This document shows positions 18,045 to 26,901 of a DNA stretch of 64,000 nt, one piece after another. The position numbers and the translations under genes are program-made. Origin of the DNA: G965207335 sp965207335 (GTDB lineage: Bacteria > Pseudomonadota > Gammaproteobacteria > PS1 > Pseudothioglobaceae). Every line of letters starts with the position of its first letter. Positions within the stretch are counted from its first letter, which is position 1. The notes beneath the pieces were generated by a model, which had not been told where the DNA came from, did no database searches, and saw nothing but the letters and a program-made list of their open reading frames with translations. The stretch lies in the NCBI GenBank assembly GCA_965207335.1, contig OZ242267.1, positions 1,116,001-1,180,000 on the forward strand, written 5' to 3'.

Positions 18045-20102
18045 TTACTTACTATTTTTAATCTTAATATCTGATTTTAAATGTTTTTTAATAATATTAC
18101 CAACAGCATTTACAATACTATCATAAGGTCCAAAATTAGCTCTATTTTTAAAGTATTTTTGCCATTTTAGAGTTTGTTTATAAGATTCTTTTGCCTTGTC
18201 TATTTGTCCTGATTGTACAAAATATCTAGTTAACAATGCATGTCCTTTAACATTTTTAGGGTCCACTTTTATCAATCTATCTAGGGTTTCAAAGTGCTTG
18301 TTAAGAAGTTGGTTGCCTTTTTTATTATCAGCATTTTTATAACTAGTAACAGCATAACTATAATAATAATGAGATAATGCTAATAATACTAAGCTATTGT
18401 AAGGGTTGTATTTTAAACTTTCATTAGAATATTTAATAGCATAATCTAAGTTTCTAGTTTTTATTAAATCTCCTAGTAATGATAGCGATGAAGACTTATA
18501 AGGGTTTAGTTGAACCGATTTAAAGGCATATTTTAATGCCTGATCTCTTTTGCCAGCAGAAGTGTATTCAATAGCTTTTTGTCCGTTATGACCAGAATTT
18601 ATCCATTTATCGCTAGCAAATACTAATAAAAATGCTATGATAATCAAGGGAATTGCTAATAGTCTATGGGATAATAACGATGATGTCCAATATAAGCTAT
18701 TAACTTTATTTTTGTCTTTGGATTTGATATTATGATTATGGTAATACTTAACATATACCCCAGCAATAGTACCTATATACACCATTACTAATAATCCGGG
18801 TAAATACACTCTAAGTGGAAAACTAAATAATGCCGATACACTAAAACCTATAAGTCCTAAACTTAATGCTAGTACTATATATCTATTGGGATTATTATAA
18901 TTAAGCAATATCTTTGCTGATGCCTTAATGGTTAAAAAAACTAGCCATAGCAAGAATAACATACCAACAATGCCAACATTTGCAACCATTTCTAAGTATG
19001 AGTTATGCAGTCTTCTTAATCGTACTTTTTCGTTAAATATTACATCAGGCATTACTGAGTCATAATACAAAGGATAATTTGCATTCCAATTACCGCTACC
19101 TACACCAAAAACAGGATTATCTTTAATCATAGTAATAGTATTAGCCCAAGCAGGAAATCTACCATTATCATTACCATCTACTATGCTTACTGCTCTATCT
19201 GTTATTTTATTATTAAGCTGAAAGCCTTTGTCAGTATAGTTGATGCCAGTAAAATAAATAATAGCACCTATTGCAATGATAATTAATTTATTGCGTCTAA
19301 ATTCTTTACTAATATTTTGCTTGTCCTCTTGTATATGTTTTTTGTTTTTAATAGTATTAGCCACAATAAAAATTAATAAAAACAATATCTCGACAAAAAA
19401 TGATACCCAACCAGCTCTGGTATAGGTATGGGTTAAAAACCATAACATAACAGTTGTAGTAATAGTAAATAACAAGACATATTGTAAATTTCGCTCACGC
19501 CAAAGCATAACAATACTAACAGGTAGTACCATTATTAAAAACTGGCTTGACATATTTTTATTGCCAAAACTAGAGCTAGGTCTAACCGCTTGTCTTGAGA
19601 AGTATTGAATACTTTGATTATCTGGAAAATAATATTGTAATAAACCCAATATAGCGACTAAAAATCCAGATATTGCTAAAAGAATTAATATTTTTCTAGC
19701 AAAATTATCTTGCTTATAAGCAAGGTCTAAGGCGATAAAAAATCCAACAGCCATAGAAAAATATTGTGTAGTTGCTAGTAATCCAGCCTCAATATCTATA
19801 ATCCAAAAGAAAGATATAATATTAAATAAGATAAATAAAATAACTGGAAAATAGAAAGAGGTTTTAGCAATACTAAGACCTTTATTGATATTATTTGCTA
19901 ATAACCATAGTATTAACATTATCCCTGAACCACCTACTGCAATAGCACTTTTATAAGTTTCTGGTTCAACAGCCAATGAAGTAGCTGATAATCCTGGTGA
20001 CAATAACGGCATTATAGCAATAGCAATAGCAAACAAAGAAGCAAAAACTTTAATATTAAAAATATTGTTCAAAATAGCATAATAATTAAATAAAATTTGC
20101 AA
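18045..20102 (-). CDS. O-antigen ligase / O-oligosaccharyltransferase-like membrane protein with TPR tail
   Basis: 685 residues. Roughly the first 480 contain about twelve membrane helices with the Wzy_C/WaaL layout, including a long periplasmic loop that holds FGVGSGNWNANYP and RRLHNSYLEMVANVG. Residues about 500-665 are tetratricopeptide-like helices. This architecture fits either a lipopolysaccharide O-antigen ligase or a PglL/TfpO-type transferase that glycosylates pilins. The pilin cluster immediately beyond favours the second reading, but that is inference. The start appears to be TTG at 20102, and an 87-bp tandem duplication covers the start region and upstream DNA. Confidence 0.75.
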   Translation of the reverse strand: MQILFNYYAILNNIFNIKVFASLFAIAIAIMPLLSPGLSATSLAVEPETYKSAIAVGGSGIMLILWLLANNINKGLSIAKTSFYFPVILFILFNIISFFWIIDIEAGLLATTQYFSMAVGFFIALDLAYKQDNFARKILILLAISGFLVAILGLLQYYFPDNQSIQYFSRQAVRPSSSFGNKNMSSQFLIMVLPVSIVMLWRERNLQYVLLFTITTTVMLWFLTHTYTRAGWVSFFVEILFLLIFIVANTIKNKKHIQEDKQNISKEFRRNKLIIIAIGAIIYFTGINYTDKGFQLNNKITDRAVSIVDGNDNGRFPAWANTITMIKDNPVFGVGSGNWNANYPLYYDSVMPDVIFNEKVRLRRLHNSYLEMVANVGIVGMLFLLWLVFLTIKASAKILLNYNNPNRYIVLALSLGLIGFSVSALFSFPLRVYLPGLLVMVYIGTIAGVYVKYYHNHNIKSKDKNKVNSLYWTSSLLSHRLLAIPLIIIAFLLVFASDKWINSGHNGQKAIEYTSAGKRDQALKYAFKSVQLNPYKSSSLSLLGDLIKTRNLDYAIKYSNESLKYNPYNSLVLLALSHYYYSYAVTSYKNADNKKGNQLLNKHFETLDRLIKVDPKNVKGHALLTRYFVQSGQIDKAKESYKQTLKWQKYFKNRANFGPYDSIVNAVGNIIKKHLKSDIKIKNSK

Positions 20103-20258
20103 AATTATATCATAATAATGCCTAATATAGTTGTATCTTTATAGCATTTATAATATATAATAAGTTTAATAATTAAATAAAATTTGCAAAATTATATCAT
20201 AATAATGCCTAATATAGTTGTATCTTTATAGCATTTATAATATATAATAAGTTTAATA
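20080..20258. repeat. 87-bp tandem duplication over a gene start
   Basis: Positions 20080-20171 recur at 20167-20258 without visible differences, a period of 87 bp with two copies. The first copy includes the first eight codons and the upstream region of the minus-strand glycosyltransferase-like gene, so its promoter is probably doubled. The rest of the 20103-20504 spacer holds a dispersed AT-rich repeat (20276-20350) and the promoter of the pilus cluster. Confidence 0.85.
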
Positions 20259-20275
20259 CATTAAGCTATTAGTTT

Positions 20276-20350
20276 AGGTTTTTGTATAAGAAATAAATAT
20301 AAGTTAAGGTAAAAAATAACTTAATATTTTCTCAATATAAAAACTTATTA
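20276..20350. repeat. Dispersed AT-rich repeat, copy before the pilus cluster
   Basis: Counterpart of 17692-17765; the shared core is AAATAAATAT ... AAATAACTTAA ... AAAAACTT. Confidence 0.35.
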
Positions 20351-20466
20351 AGTCGCCATATCAGGAATATTTTTTATCCTTGTGTGCTGATTTTATGATG
20401 TGTATTTATTGTCCCTTATTAATTTATGATATTATGTGTTTTAAGTGCCGACTAAATGCCTATTTA

Positions 20467-20507
20467 TTGAAATAATATATACATTTTTAATATAACATGC
20501 TCTAATG
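20467..20507 (+). promoter_or_regulatory. Promoter of the type IVb pilus cluster
   Basis: TTGAAA at 20467-20472 and TATAAC at 20491-20496 are spaced by 18 nt, with the ATG 8 nt after the -10 box and no Shine-Dalgarno, again a leaderless geometry. Confidence 0.5.
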
Positions 20508-20981
20508 TTTTATATAATCAAAACCATAACTTTATTCTTATTCTTTATCATTTTTAGCCTAGAGGCTAGTATATGCTTTGAGGGTGTTGATTGTACTAAT
20601 TATAGTGTTAACAACAAATTAAAAAATTTATTGCTACAAAAATCAACTAAAACTATTAATAAAGATATTAATGTAGCAAGTATCAAAAAACAAACCACAA
20701 ATAACCAAGCAAAAAAGACAATAATTACTGATAAAGCTTATTTATTAACAGACATTATAACTATAAACTATTATAATAAGCCTTTAAAAGAGGTTTTAGC
20801 AAAAATACTGCCAAAATGGAATATAAATATTGACAATAACCTGCTAAATATAAAATTAGATGTAATTATGCAAACAACAAGAAAACAAGCAGTAACAGAC
20901 TTGGCCAACTCATTATCAGCCAAAGTTTTGTTTTATCATAATACTAAACCTCTACCTACTGTTTCTATAATAAAAATATAG
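20505..20981 (+). CDS. Type IVb pilus protein, TcpQ/PilL-C-like
   Basis: 158 residues with an N-terminal hydrophobic signal or anchor (residues 3-20), a lysine- and asparagine-rich linker, and a C-terminal domain of about 80 residues (NKPLKEVLAKILPKWNINID...). That domain resembles the TcpQ/PilL C-terminal fold, which accompanies type IVb secretins. It is the first gene of the cluster and ends 1 nt before the secretin gene. Probably periplasmic and helping secretin assembly; assignment rests on the fold-like pattern and context. Confidence 0.6.
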   Translation: MFYIIKTITLFLFFIIFSLEASICFEGVDCTNYSVNNKLKNLLLQKSTKTINKDINVASIKKQTTNNQAKKTIITDKAYLLTDIITINYYNKPLKEVLAKILPKWNINIDNNLLNIKLDVIMQTTRKQAVTDLANSLSAKVLFYHNTKPLPTVSIIKI

Positions 20982-20982
20982 C

Positions 20983-22458
20983 ATGCTAAAATTAAATTTA
21001 CTATTACAAATGTTACTTATAACAGCAATGCTAGTCTCTTCTTGTACTACTAGTGAGAGTTTTAACAATACAGCCATTGACCTTGAAAAAAGTATAAAAC
21101 AAACCAAAGCTAAATTAATTATTGACAATAATAACAATAACACCCTTATCCAAAAAAGCTATATTAAAGTTATTACCCCTGTAGATGCAATTCTTAGCAA
21201 AAAAATAAAAAATATCAGTATCAATAAAACCAACCTAAGAAATGCTCTAAATTTAGTTTTTCCACAGGCATATATAATAACAGAAGGTGATAAAGTCAAT
21301 TTAGAAACTAAATTTAATATTAATGCAAATAATATAACTAATGAAGAATATTTAGAATTAATATCTTCTTTAAGCAGCTACAAGGTGAGTCTAGTAAGGC
21401 ATAACAAAATAATTGTATCAGCAGTAACATACAGAAGATGGAATGCTGCATCTTTAGTATCTTTACCGACAGTAAATAGTAATGTTGGCTCTAATGCTAA
21501 AACAGGAGATACCGCTAATAGCTCAAATATAACAATAGCAAAAACCGATGAAGTTTGGAGTGATTTATTACAAGGAATTAAAACAATATTAGGAGATGGT
21601 GGCATAGTTGTTGATAATCGTCGTCTAGGAGAAATTTACGCATCAGGAAATCCTGATAGACTAATTCTAGCAGACCAATGGATGAAAAAAATAGTAGAAT
21701 CTAGCACTAGACAAGTATTATTAGATGTTGCTATTTTAGAGGTTACCTTAACAGATAGTGAAGCAAAAGGCATAGACTGGCAAGCAATTTACGCAGAAAG
21801 TGCTAATCAATCATATGCTATAAGTAGAAATGCCCCACAAGAATTATCAGCATCTGGTGCTTGGGGCTTAGTTGCAAATTATATATCAGGCAAAAAAACT
21901 ATAAGTTTTATGGTGAACTTACTAAAAAAATACGGTAAAGTAAGCATTCAACACCAACCATCTCTTACCGTTACTAACGGTTCAACAGCATATTTAGGGG
22001 CATCTGATAAATTTTCATACATAAGAAGTATTAAGCAAGAAATTACCCCAGCAACAGATAATTCTGCCGCTATTATTGCTACAACTGCTGAGGTAGAAGA
22101 TATTACTATTGGAGTAAATATAGCGGTTACCGCCAGAATACTAGCAGATAATAATATTCTTATAGAGGTTGTCCCTGTTATTAGCTCATTACAAGGAATT
22201 GACATTTTAACATACACTACAAACGAATCGCAAGTACTAAGAATACCTAGAATTACAATACAAGAATTATCTACCCAAGTTATCACTAAGTCAGGACAGC
22301 CTGTTCATTTAGGAGGATTAGTAATTGAGAGATTATCAAAAACTGGGGCAAATTCACCAGAATCTTTTGGAGGATTATTAAACTTTATATCTAAAAGTGT
22401 TAATAATTCTGTTGAAAAAAGAGAAATATTAATAATAATCACCCCTACAGAAGTATAA
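20983..22458 (+). CDS. Type IVb pilus secretin (PilN/TcpC-like lipoprotein)
   Basis: 491 residues. A signal peptide with a VSSC lipobox (Cys 21) suggests an outer-membrane lipoprotein, as in BfpB and R64 PilN. N-terminal secretin domains precede the secretin core: VLLDVAILEVTLTD near 245, the GKVSIQHQPSLTVTNG segment near 320, and the closing HLGGLVIE...REILIIITP. It forms the outer-membrane channel for the pilus. It lies between the TcpQ-like gene and the inner-membrane factors with almost no spacing. Confidence 0.85.
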   Translation: MLKLNLLLQMLLITAMLVSSCTTSESFNNTAIDLEKSIKQTKAKLIIDNNNNNTLIQKSYIKVITPVDAILSKKIKNISINKTNLRNALNLVFPQAYIITEGDKVNLETKFNINANNITNEEYLELISSLSSYKVSLVRHNKIIVSAVTYRRWNAASLVSLPTVNSNVGSNAKTGDTANSSNITIAKTDEVWSDLLQGIKTILGDGGIVVDNRRLGEIYASGNPDRLILADQWMKKIVESSTRQVLLDVAILEVTLTDSEAKGIDWQAIYAESANQSYAISRNAPQELSASGAWGLVANYISGKKTISFMVNLLKKYGKVSIQHQPSLTVTNGSTAYLGASDKFSYIRSIKQEITPATDNSAAIIATTAEVEDITIGVNIAVTARILADNNILIEVVPVISSLQGIDILTYTTNESQVLRIPRITIQELSTQVITKSGQPVHLGGLVIERLSKTGANSPESFGGLLNFISKSVNNSVEKREILIIITPTEV

Positions 22459-22465
22459 TTTTATT

Positions 22466-23359
22466 ATGGGTTATACTCTTAATAAATTAAATAATATTAA
22501 TGGTAAGAATATCATTTTACTATTAGATAACTACTTAGAAAAAACTAAAAAAGCCGGTTTATTTGAAGTTCTAAGTATTAGTAAGAATAGTGCATTTTAT
22601 ATTAATAATAGCTCATTAGAAAGTATTCGTAAAAAAGACCAACAAACTCCTTGTTTTGGTATTTGGCAGTTATTATATGCATCAGGACAAATGGACCTAA
22701 GTGCTGATGAGCAATTATTAGTTGCTTATAATAAAGAAAATAACGGTATTTATCTATACTATAACCGTGATGATAGCGAGTACAAAAGTGGCTTAATAGT
22801 AAACGACAAATTTCTAGGATTATTTGGTTATGAAGCTGTAAAAAAAACCATAATAGATATAGATTACAAACTATTAGTATCTGATTTATCTAATGAAATA
22901 CTAAGACCACTTGATAAATACAAAAAAAATCGTGCCATTTCCAGAAAAATAATCACCTACCTTATAGCATCTAGTATTATCGTTTTTATTGCTCTTTTAT
23001 TGCTAATAGATATAGCATACCCCTATATAGAAGGTAAATATCTTTCCTATAATAATAAAGCATACAGAGAATTACTAATTAATGATGCAACCCTAAAAAG
23101 AAAAACTATTAAATTAACTAATTTAGAACAAAAACATGTAATGGGCCATACAGATTATAAGATACCAAACATCTTAAAAGGACTTACTGAATTAGCTAAT
23201 GCAAATGCTAAAATTAAATTAAAAATACTGCTGCACAGTAAAAATATTACTATGGAATTTGACGATTTAGAATTGTGGATGTCGCAATTATCTGCTGATT
23301 TTAAAATTACTCGAAAAAATGATAAAATAAAAATTACTTGGGGTGATGATGATAAATAA
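22466..23359 (+). CDS. Type IVb pilus inner-membrane assembly protein, PilO (R64)-like
   Basis: 297 residues, one membrane helix near 165-187, a cytoplasmic N-terminal half and a periplasmic C-terminal half. That bitopic plan, the position after the secretin and the size fit PilO/TcpD/BfpC-type proteins that link the ATPase to the periplasmic complex. Sequence similarity is weak and the assignment is mainly by context. It overlaps the next gene by 17 nt. Confidence 0.55.
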   Translation: MGYTLNKLNNINGKNIILLLDNYLEKTKKAGLFEVLSISKNSAFYINNSSLESIRKKDQQTPCFGIWQLLYASGQMDLSADEQLLVAYNKENNGIYLYYNRDDSEYKSGLIVNDKFLGLFGYEAVKKTIIDIDYKLLVSDLSNEILRPLDKYKKNRAISRKIITYLIASSIIVFIALLLLIDIAYPYIEGKYLSYNNKAYRELLINDATLKRKTIKLTNLEQKHVMGHTDYKIPNILKGLTELANANAKIKLKILLHSKNITMEFDDLELWMSQLSADFKITRKNDKIKITWGDDDK

Positions 23360-23843
23360 AATATTATCTACCAAGCAAACAAAACAAATCATAGATAAAT
23401 TATTATCTATAAAAATTTGGCTATATGCTAGTATAACAATAATAGTAGTAGTATGGCTTATATATGCTATTATCTCTTTAAATAATAATGTATTTGGAAA
23501 AATAAATATTCAAGAGCAAAAACTAAAAAAAATAATAATAACATTAAACGAAGTTAATAAAAACATACAAACAACAGAAAAATTAGTATTACTACCGAAC
23601 TTAGAATCTGAGTTAGAATATGCAAAAGATTATTTTTTGGTATATAATCTAATTATGGAGAAGGGGAAAACGGAAAAAACAGCCAACAAACAAAATATTA
23701 CTATTAAAGGCAAACTAATAAATACTTTATTAGCAATATACGATATAGAAAAAACTAAATTATTACTCCATTTTGGTGATATTGTAATTGATAATGATAA
23801 TGCAATAGCACATATAACCATTTTTGGTAGTAAGAGGCTTTAA
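23343..23843 (+). CDS. Type IVb pilus bitopic membrane protein
   Basis: 166 residues; one membrane helix at about 27-49 followed by a predicted coiled-coil stretch (LKKIIITLNEVNKNIQTTEK) and a small beta-rich end. The layout resembles PilO/MshJ-type alignment proteins. It overlaps the preceding gene by 17 nt, implying coupled synthesis. I cannot name the exact family. Confidence 0.5.
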   Translation: MMMINKILSTKQTKQIIDKLLSIKIWLYASITIIVVVWLIYAIISLNNNVFGKINIQEQKLKKIIITLNEVNKNIQTTEKLVLLPNLESELEYAKDYFLVYNLIMEKGKTEKTANKQNITIKGKLINTLLAIYDIEKTKLLLHFGDIVIDNDNAIAHITIFGSKRL

Positions 23844-23879
23844 TATTAAATACTTAAACTATGAGACCTTTGCATAAAC

Positions 23880-24473
23880 ATGAATAATTATTGGAAGTCT
23901 GTATTATGTTTATCAATGCTATTATTTGTTTTTACAACTAATGCTAGCACTATTGACGAAGAAATAGCAAAACTACGGATAGAGTTTAACGAACAAAGAC
24001 AACAACAACAACGCCTAAAAAAATTAACAGAAAACAAAGAAATTACTCAGGCCTACATAGAAGATTTTAAAAGACAAGAGCAATGCAAAAAACTAGGCAT
24101 AGATTGTAAAACAGGCAAGCCATTAAAAAACACTATCCAAAATAAACTAGACAAAATATCATCAGAACAAAAGTTAATTGATGCCAAACTAGCACTAGCT
24201 AAGAAAAAAAATGCTTGCAGAGAACAAGGAATAGATTGCGATATTGGAGATGCCGTAACCGAAAAAACTAAAATTAAACTACCAAAAAAGCCAAAATTAA
24301 TAGGATTTTTTAATAACTATGCACTATTTTTGTATGGTGATACCATTAAAAAATATGCAGTAGGCGATAAACTAACAAACAATTACATTATAAAAAATAT
24401 TGTAATAGGCGGTATAGTTAAACTAGGACATAAAGATTCTAATGAACTTATTGATATTGAAATTATAAAATGA
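23880..24473 (+). CDS. Periplasmic pilus protein, PilP/GspC-HR-like
   Basis: 197 residues with a signal peptide ending near TNA-ST. A coiled-coil region (residues 24-60) contains paired cysteine motifs KLGIDCKTG and EQGIDCDIG. The last 65 residues (LIGFFNNYALFLYGD...AVGDKLTNNYIIKNI) have the small beta-fold pattern of PilP or GspC homology regions, which contact secretin N domains. It overlaps the ATPase gene by 4 nt. Confidence 0.6.
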   Translation: MNNYWKSVLCLSMLLFVFTTNASTIDEEIAKLRIEFNEQRQQQQRLKKLTENKEITQAYIEDFKRQEQCKKLGIDCKTGKPLKNTIQNKLDKISSEQKLIDAKLALAKKKNACREQGIDCDIGDAVTEKTKIKLPKKPKLIGFFNNYALFLYGDTIKKYAVGDKLTNNYIIKNIVIGGIVKLGHKDSNELIDIEIIK

Positions 24474-26071
24474 ATGTTTTTAAACAAATAAAAGAAGATG
24501 TAGTAGTTAAAGAATATGCCTCACAAGATGTTGTCGATAATTGGGTGGAGCCAAAAGTTGATGATTTACACTCTTTTTTATTGGACGAAAACCTAGCAGC
24601 CGAGCAAATATCATTGTTATTTAGTAATATATCTAATTTAGATGTTTATAAAGGTGATGCACCTACTACTGACCAAGATTGGTTTGTAGAAAATAAAATT
24701 CTCTGGATGGTTAATCCTTGGGCATCATATGTTAGTGATATTGTTTTATCACAGCAAACCTTAGGTTTTGACATAAATAGCATTGGTATATTTCAATCTA
24801 GCGAGCATACAGTAGAAGTAAAAGAAGATAAGGCTTGGGAGGCAGCACCTGATGGAGTTATTGACAAAGTAAAATCTCTGGTAATGCAAGCCTATGATGC
24901 TAATGCATCTGATATCCATATAGCCCCTAGAACAGACGAGATTGCCAGTGTTAAATTTAGAATTTTAGGCTCTACTAGACATATTTTTGACTTACTTATT
25001 GATGATGATTACTTTGCTCTTGCTAATACTTTCTTACAATTATCAGGCAAACATGCTGGTATTTATAACTCCCCTATTGATGGCAAGTTTATTGTTTACG
25101 AAAGAAACTTAAAAATAAATATTCGCCTTGCTATGATGCCAGTTTTAATAGCAGGAGAAATAGTTCCTAGATTTGTCCTAAGAGTACACGGTAATGCTAT
25201 TGCTAGAGCATTAAGTGCTTTAAATTTTTTAGAAAGACAAATTGTGCTATTAGAAGAATCAGCCAAATACAGCGATGGCTTAATATTAAATACTGGGCCC
25301 ATGGGCTCTGGAAAAACTACTACTTTATATGCATTACTTAATATTATTAATAGTGTAAGAAAAGGAGTGTCAATCCAAACCCTAGAAGACCCAATTGAAG
25401 CAAATATCCAGAATGTTGACCAAACAGAAATAAATAATCAAGCTGGTATGAGCTATAGCTCTGGACTAAGAACGCTATTACGCTCTGATGCTAATGTCAT
25501 GCTAGTTGGAGAAATACGAGACTCAGAAACTGCAAACCTCACAGTAGAGGCTGCTATGACAGGACATTTAGTGTTATCAACCTTGCACGCTAGAACCGCT
25601 ATGGGTGCTATTAGAAGAATGCTAAAACTAGGTGTGTCCACTCTTGATTTAGCAGATACACTGGCTTTATCTGTTGCCCAAAGAATGGTAAAAAGGGTTT
25701 GTACTGATTGCTCAGATTTAATTTTATTTAGTTCGTTAAAAACAAGTAATATTCGTGTTTATAATCGTTATAAAGACTTATTAGATGATGATGTAAAAAT
25801 GCGCGCAACTCCAAAAGGCTGTGCAAAATGTGCTGGCTTTGGTTATATAGATAGAGCATTGGTAGCAGAAGTTGCTCTAATTGATGAAGAAGTAGCAGAT
25901 ATGATAGTACGAGAGGCAACTATGGCACAACTCAATAAACGCCAAAAAGAAAAGGGCTTTCTTGACTTATGGGCACATGGTATTGAGCTAATAAAAAGTG
26001 AAATTACTACCCTAGAAGAGTTAGAATCATCATTGCCAAGAAGAAATTTAGGTTATGAAAAAGAAATATAA
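24470..26071 (+). CDS. Type IVb pilus assembly ATPase (GspE/PilQ-R64 family)
   Basis: 533 residues. Walker A GPMGSGKTTT near 272, Asp box LEDPIE near 308, Walker B VMLVGEIRDSE near 344, His box TGHLVLSTLHA after it. Two CxxC pairs (CTDC near 410, CAKC near 451) form the zinc motif of assembly ATPases, supporting pilus extension rather than retraction. No PilT-like retraction ATPase gene occurs in the window. Hexameric and cytoplasmic, it works with the platform protein at 26899-28041. Confidence 0.9.
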   Translation: MNVFKQIKEDVVVKEYASQDVVDNWVEPKVDDLHSFLLDENLAAEQISLLFSNISNLDVYKGDAPTTDQDWFVENKILWMVNPWASYVSDIVLSQQTLGFDINSIGIFQSSEHTVEVKEDKAWEAAPDGVIDKVKSLVMQAYDANASDIHIAPRTDEIASVKFRILGSTRHIFDLLIDDDYFALANTFLQLSGKHAGIYNSPIDGKFIVYERNLKINIRLAMMPVLIAGEIVPRFVLRVHGNAIARALSALNFLERQIVLLEESAKYSDGLILNTGPMGSGKTTTLYALLNIINSVRKGVSIQTLEDPIEANIQNVDQTEINNQAGMSYSSGLRTLLRSDANVMLVGEIRDSETANLTVEAAMTGHLVLSTLHARTAMGAIRRMLKLGVSTLDLADTLALSVAQRMVKRVCTDCSDLILFSSLKTSNIRVYNRYKDLLDDDVKMRATPKGCAKCAGFGYIDRALVAEVALIDEEVADMIVREATMAQLNKRQKEKGFLDLWAHGIELIKSEITTLEELESSLPRRNLGYEKEI

Positions 26072-26155
26072 AAATAAATAAAAATAAATAAAATAGTGTA
26101 TCATTGTGTTATTTAATTTGTTATGTTGTTTTTTATTTAATAAAGGAGTATTAGT

Positions 26156-26755
26156 ATGAAAAGAGAGAATAAATTAATTAGAGCCCAAAAAGGTTTTACC
26201 TTTGTGGAATTACTAGTAATTATGGTAATTGTGGCTATTTTAAGTGGCATAGGTATTCAATTTGTACTAGGCACTCAAGAAAATAAAGCAAAATTAGTCA
26301 ATGCTAAAAACTTCATGGGTAAAGATGTACCAACAGCAATTTTCTCTTATGCTGCAAATTTAGGTAGAAGTGGTTTGCCTAGCGCAAATGATGGCTCATC
26401 TACTATTACCGATATTTTAGTAGCAGATGGCTTAGAAGACACTACCGAATGGGGTGATATTTGGAGTGCAGTTACAGCTTGGGCGGCCTCAGATACTCAA
26501 AGAATAGTATTATGTTATCCCTTAGATGGCTTAGGTGGTGTTGAAAATAGAACTAAGGCTGGTGATGATTTATTTACATATTTATCTGAAAATACCTCTT
26601 GGGGTGTGGGAGATGGAACATTTACTTTAGTAACTACTGCTGGTATTTCAGGTAGTAATGATGCTGATAATCCTATAGGTAATGAACGGTCAGGAACAAC
26701 TTATTGCACTGCAAATGACTTCTTAGTACAATATGTACTCCGCGACGGCAGATAA
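26156..26755 (+). CDS. Major type IVb pilin precursor
   Basis: 199 residues. A 13-residue leader ends in glycine before FTFVELLVIMVIVAILSG, with the conserved Glu at mature position 5, the class III signal for prepilin peptidase. Two cysteines near 119 and 184 could form the C-terminal disulfide loop of TcpA-like pilins. It has the strongest Shine-Dalgarno of the cluster (aaaggag) and is followed by a clear terminator, both fitting high expression as the structural subunit. Confidence 0.85.
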   Translation: MKRENKLIRAQKGFTFVELLVIMVIVAILSGIGIQFVLGTQENKAKLVNAKNFMGKDVPTAIFSYAANLGRSGLPSANDGSSTITDILVADGLEDTTEWGDIWSAVTAWAASDTQRIVLCYPLDGLGGVENRTKAGDDLFTYLSENTSWGVGDGTFTLVTTAGISGSNDADNPIGNERSGTTYCTANDFLVQYVLRDGR

Positions 26756-26803
26756 TTAGTATTTAGGATAATTATCACCAAACTAGGCTTATTTGTAGCC
26801 TAT

Positions 26804-26845
26804 ATAAAGCCCAGATTGGTATTTTAAGTCTGGGCTTTATGTTTT
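26804..26845 (+). terminator. Terminator between the major pilin and the platform gene
   Basis: ATAAAGCCCAGA at 26804-26815 pairs perfectly with TCTGGGCTTTAT at 26829-26840, loop of 13 nt, followed by GTTTT. It separates abundant pilin mRNA from the downstream genes. Confidence 0.85.
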
Positions 26846-26886
26846 GCTAAAAAATAATTTTTTATAACTACTCACTAATACTATTG

Positions 26887-26901
26887 TATTATATCTAAAT
26901 G
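26887..26901 (+). promoter_or_regulatory. Likely promoter -10 box for the downstream pilus genes
   Basis: TATTAT at 26887-26892 lies 6 nt before the ATG, with no Shine-Dalgarno. Given the terminator just upstream, the platform gene needs its own start of transcription. Confidence 0.4.
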
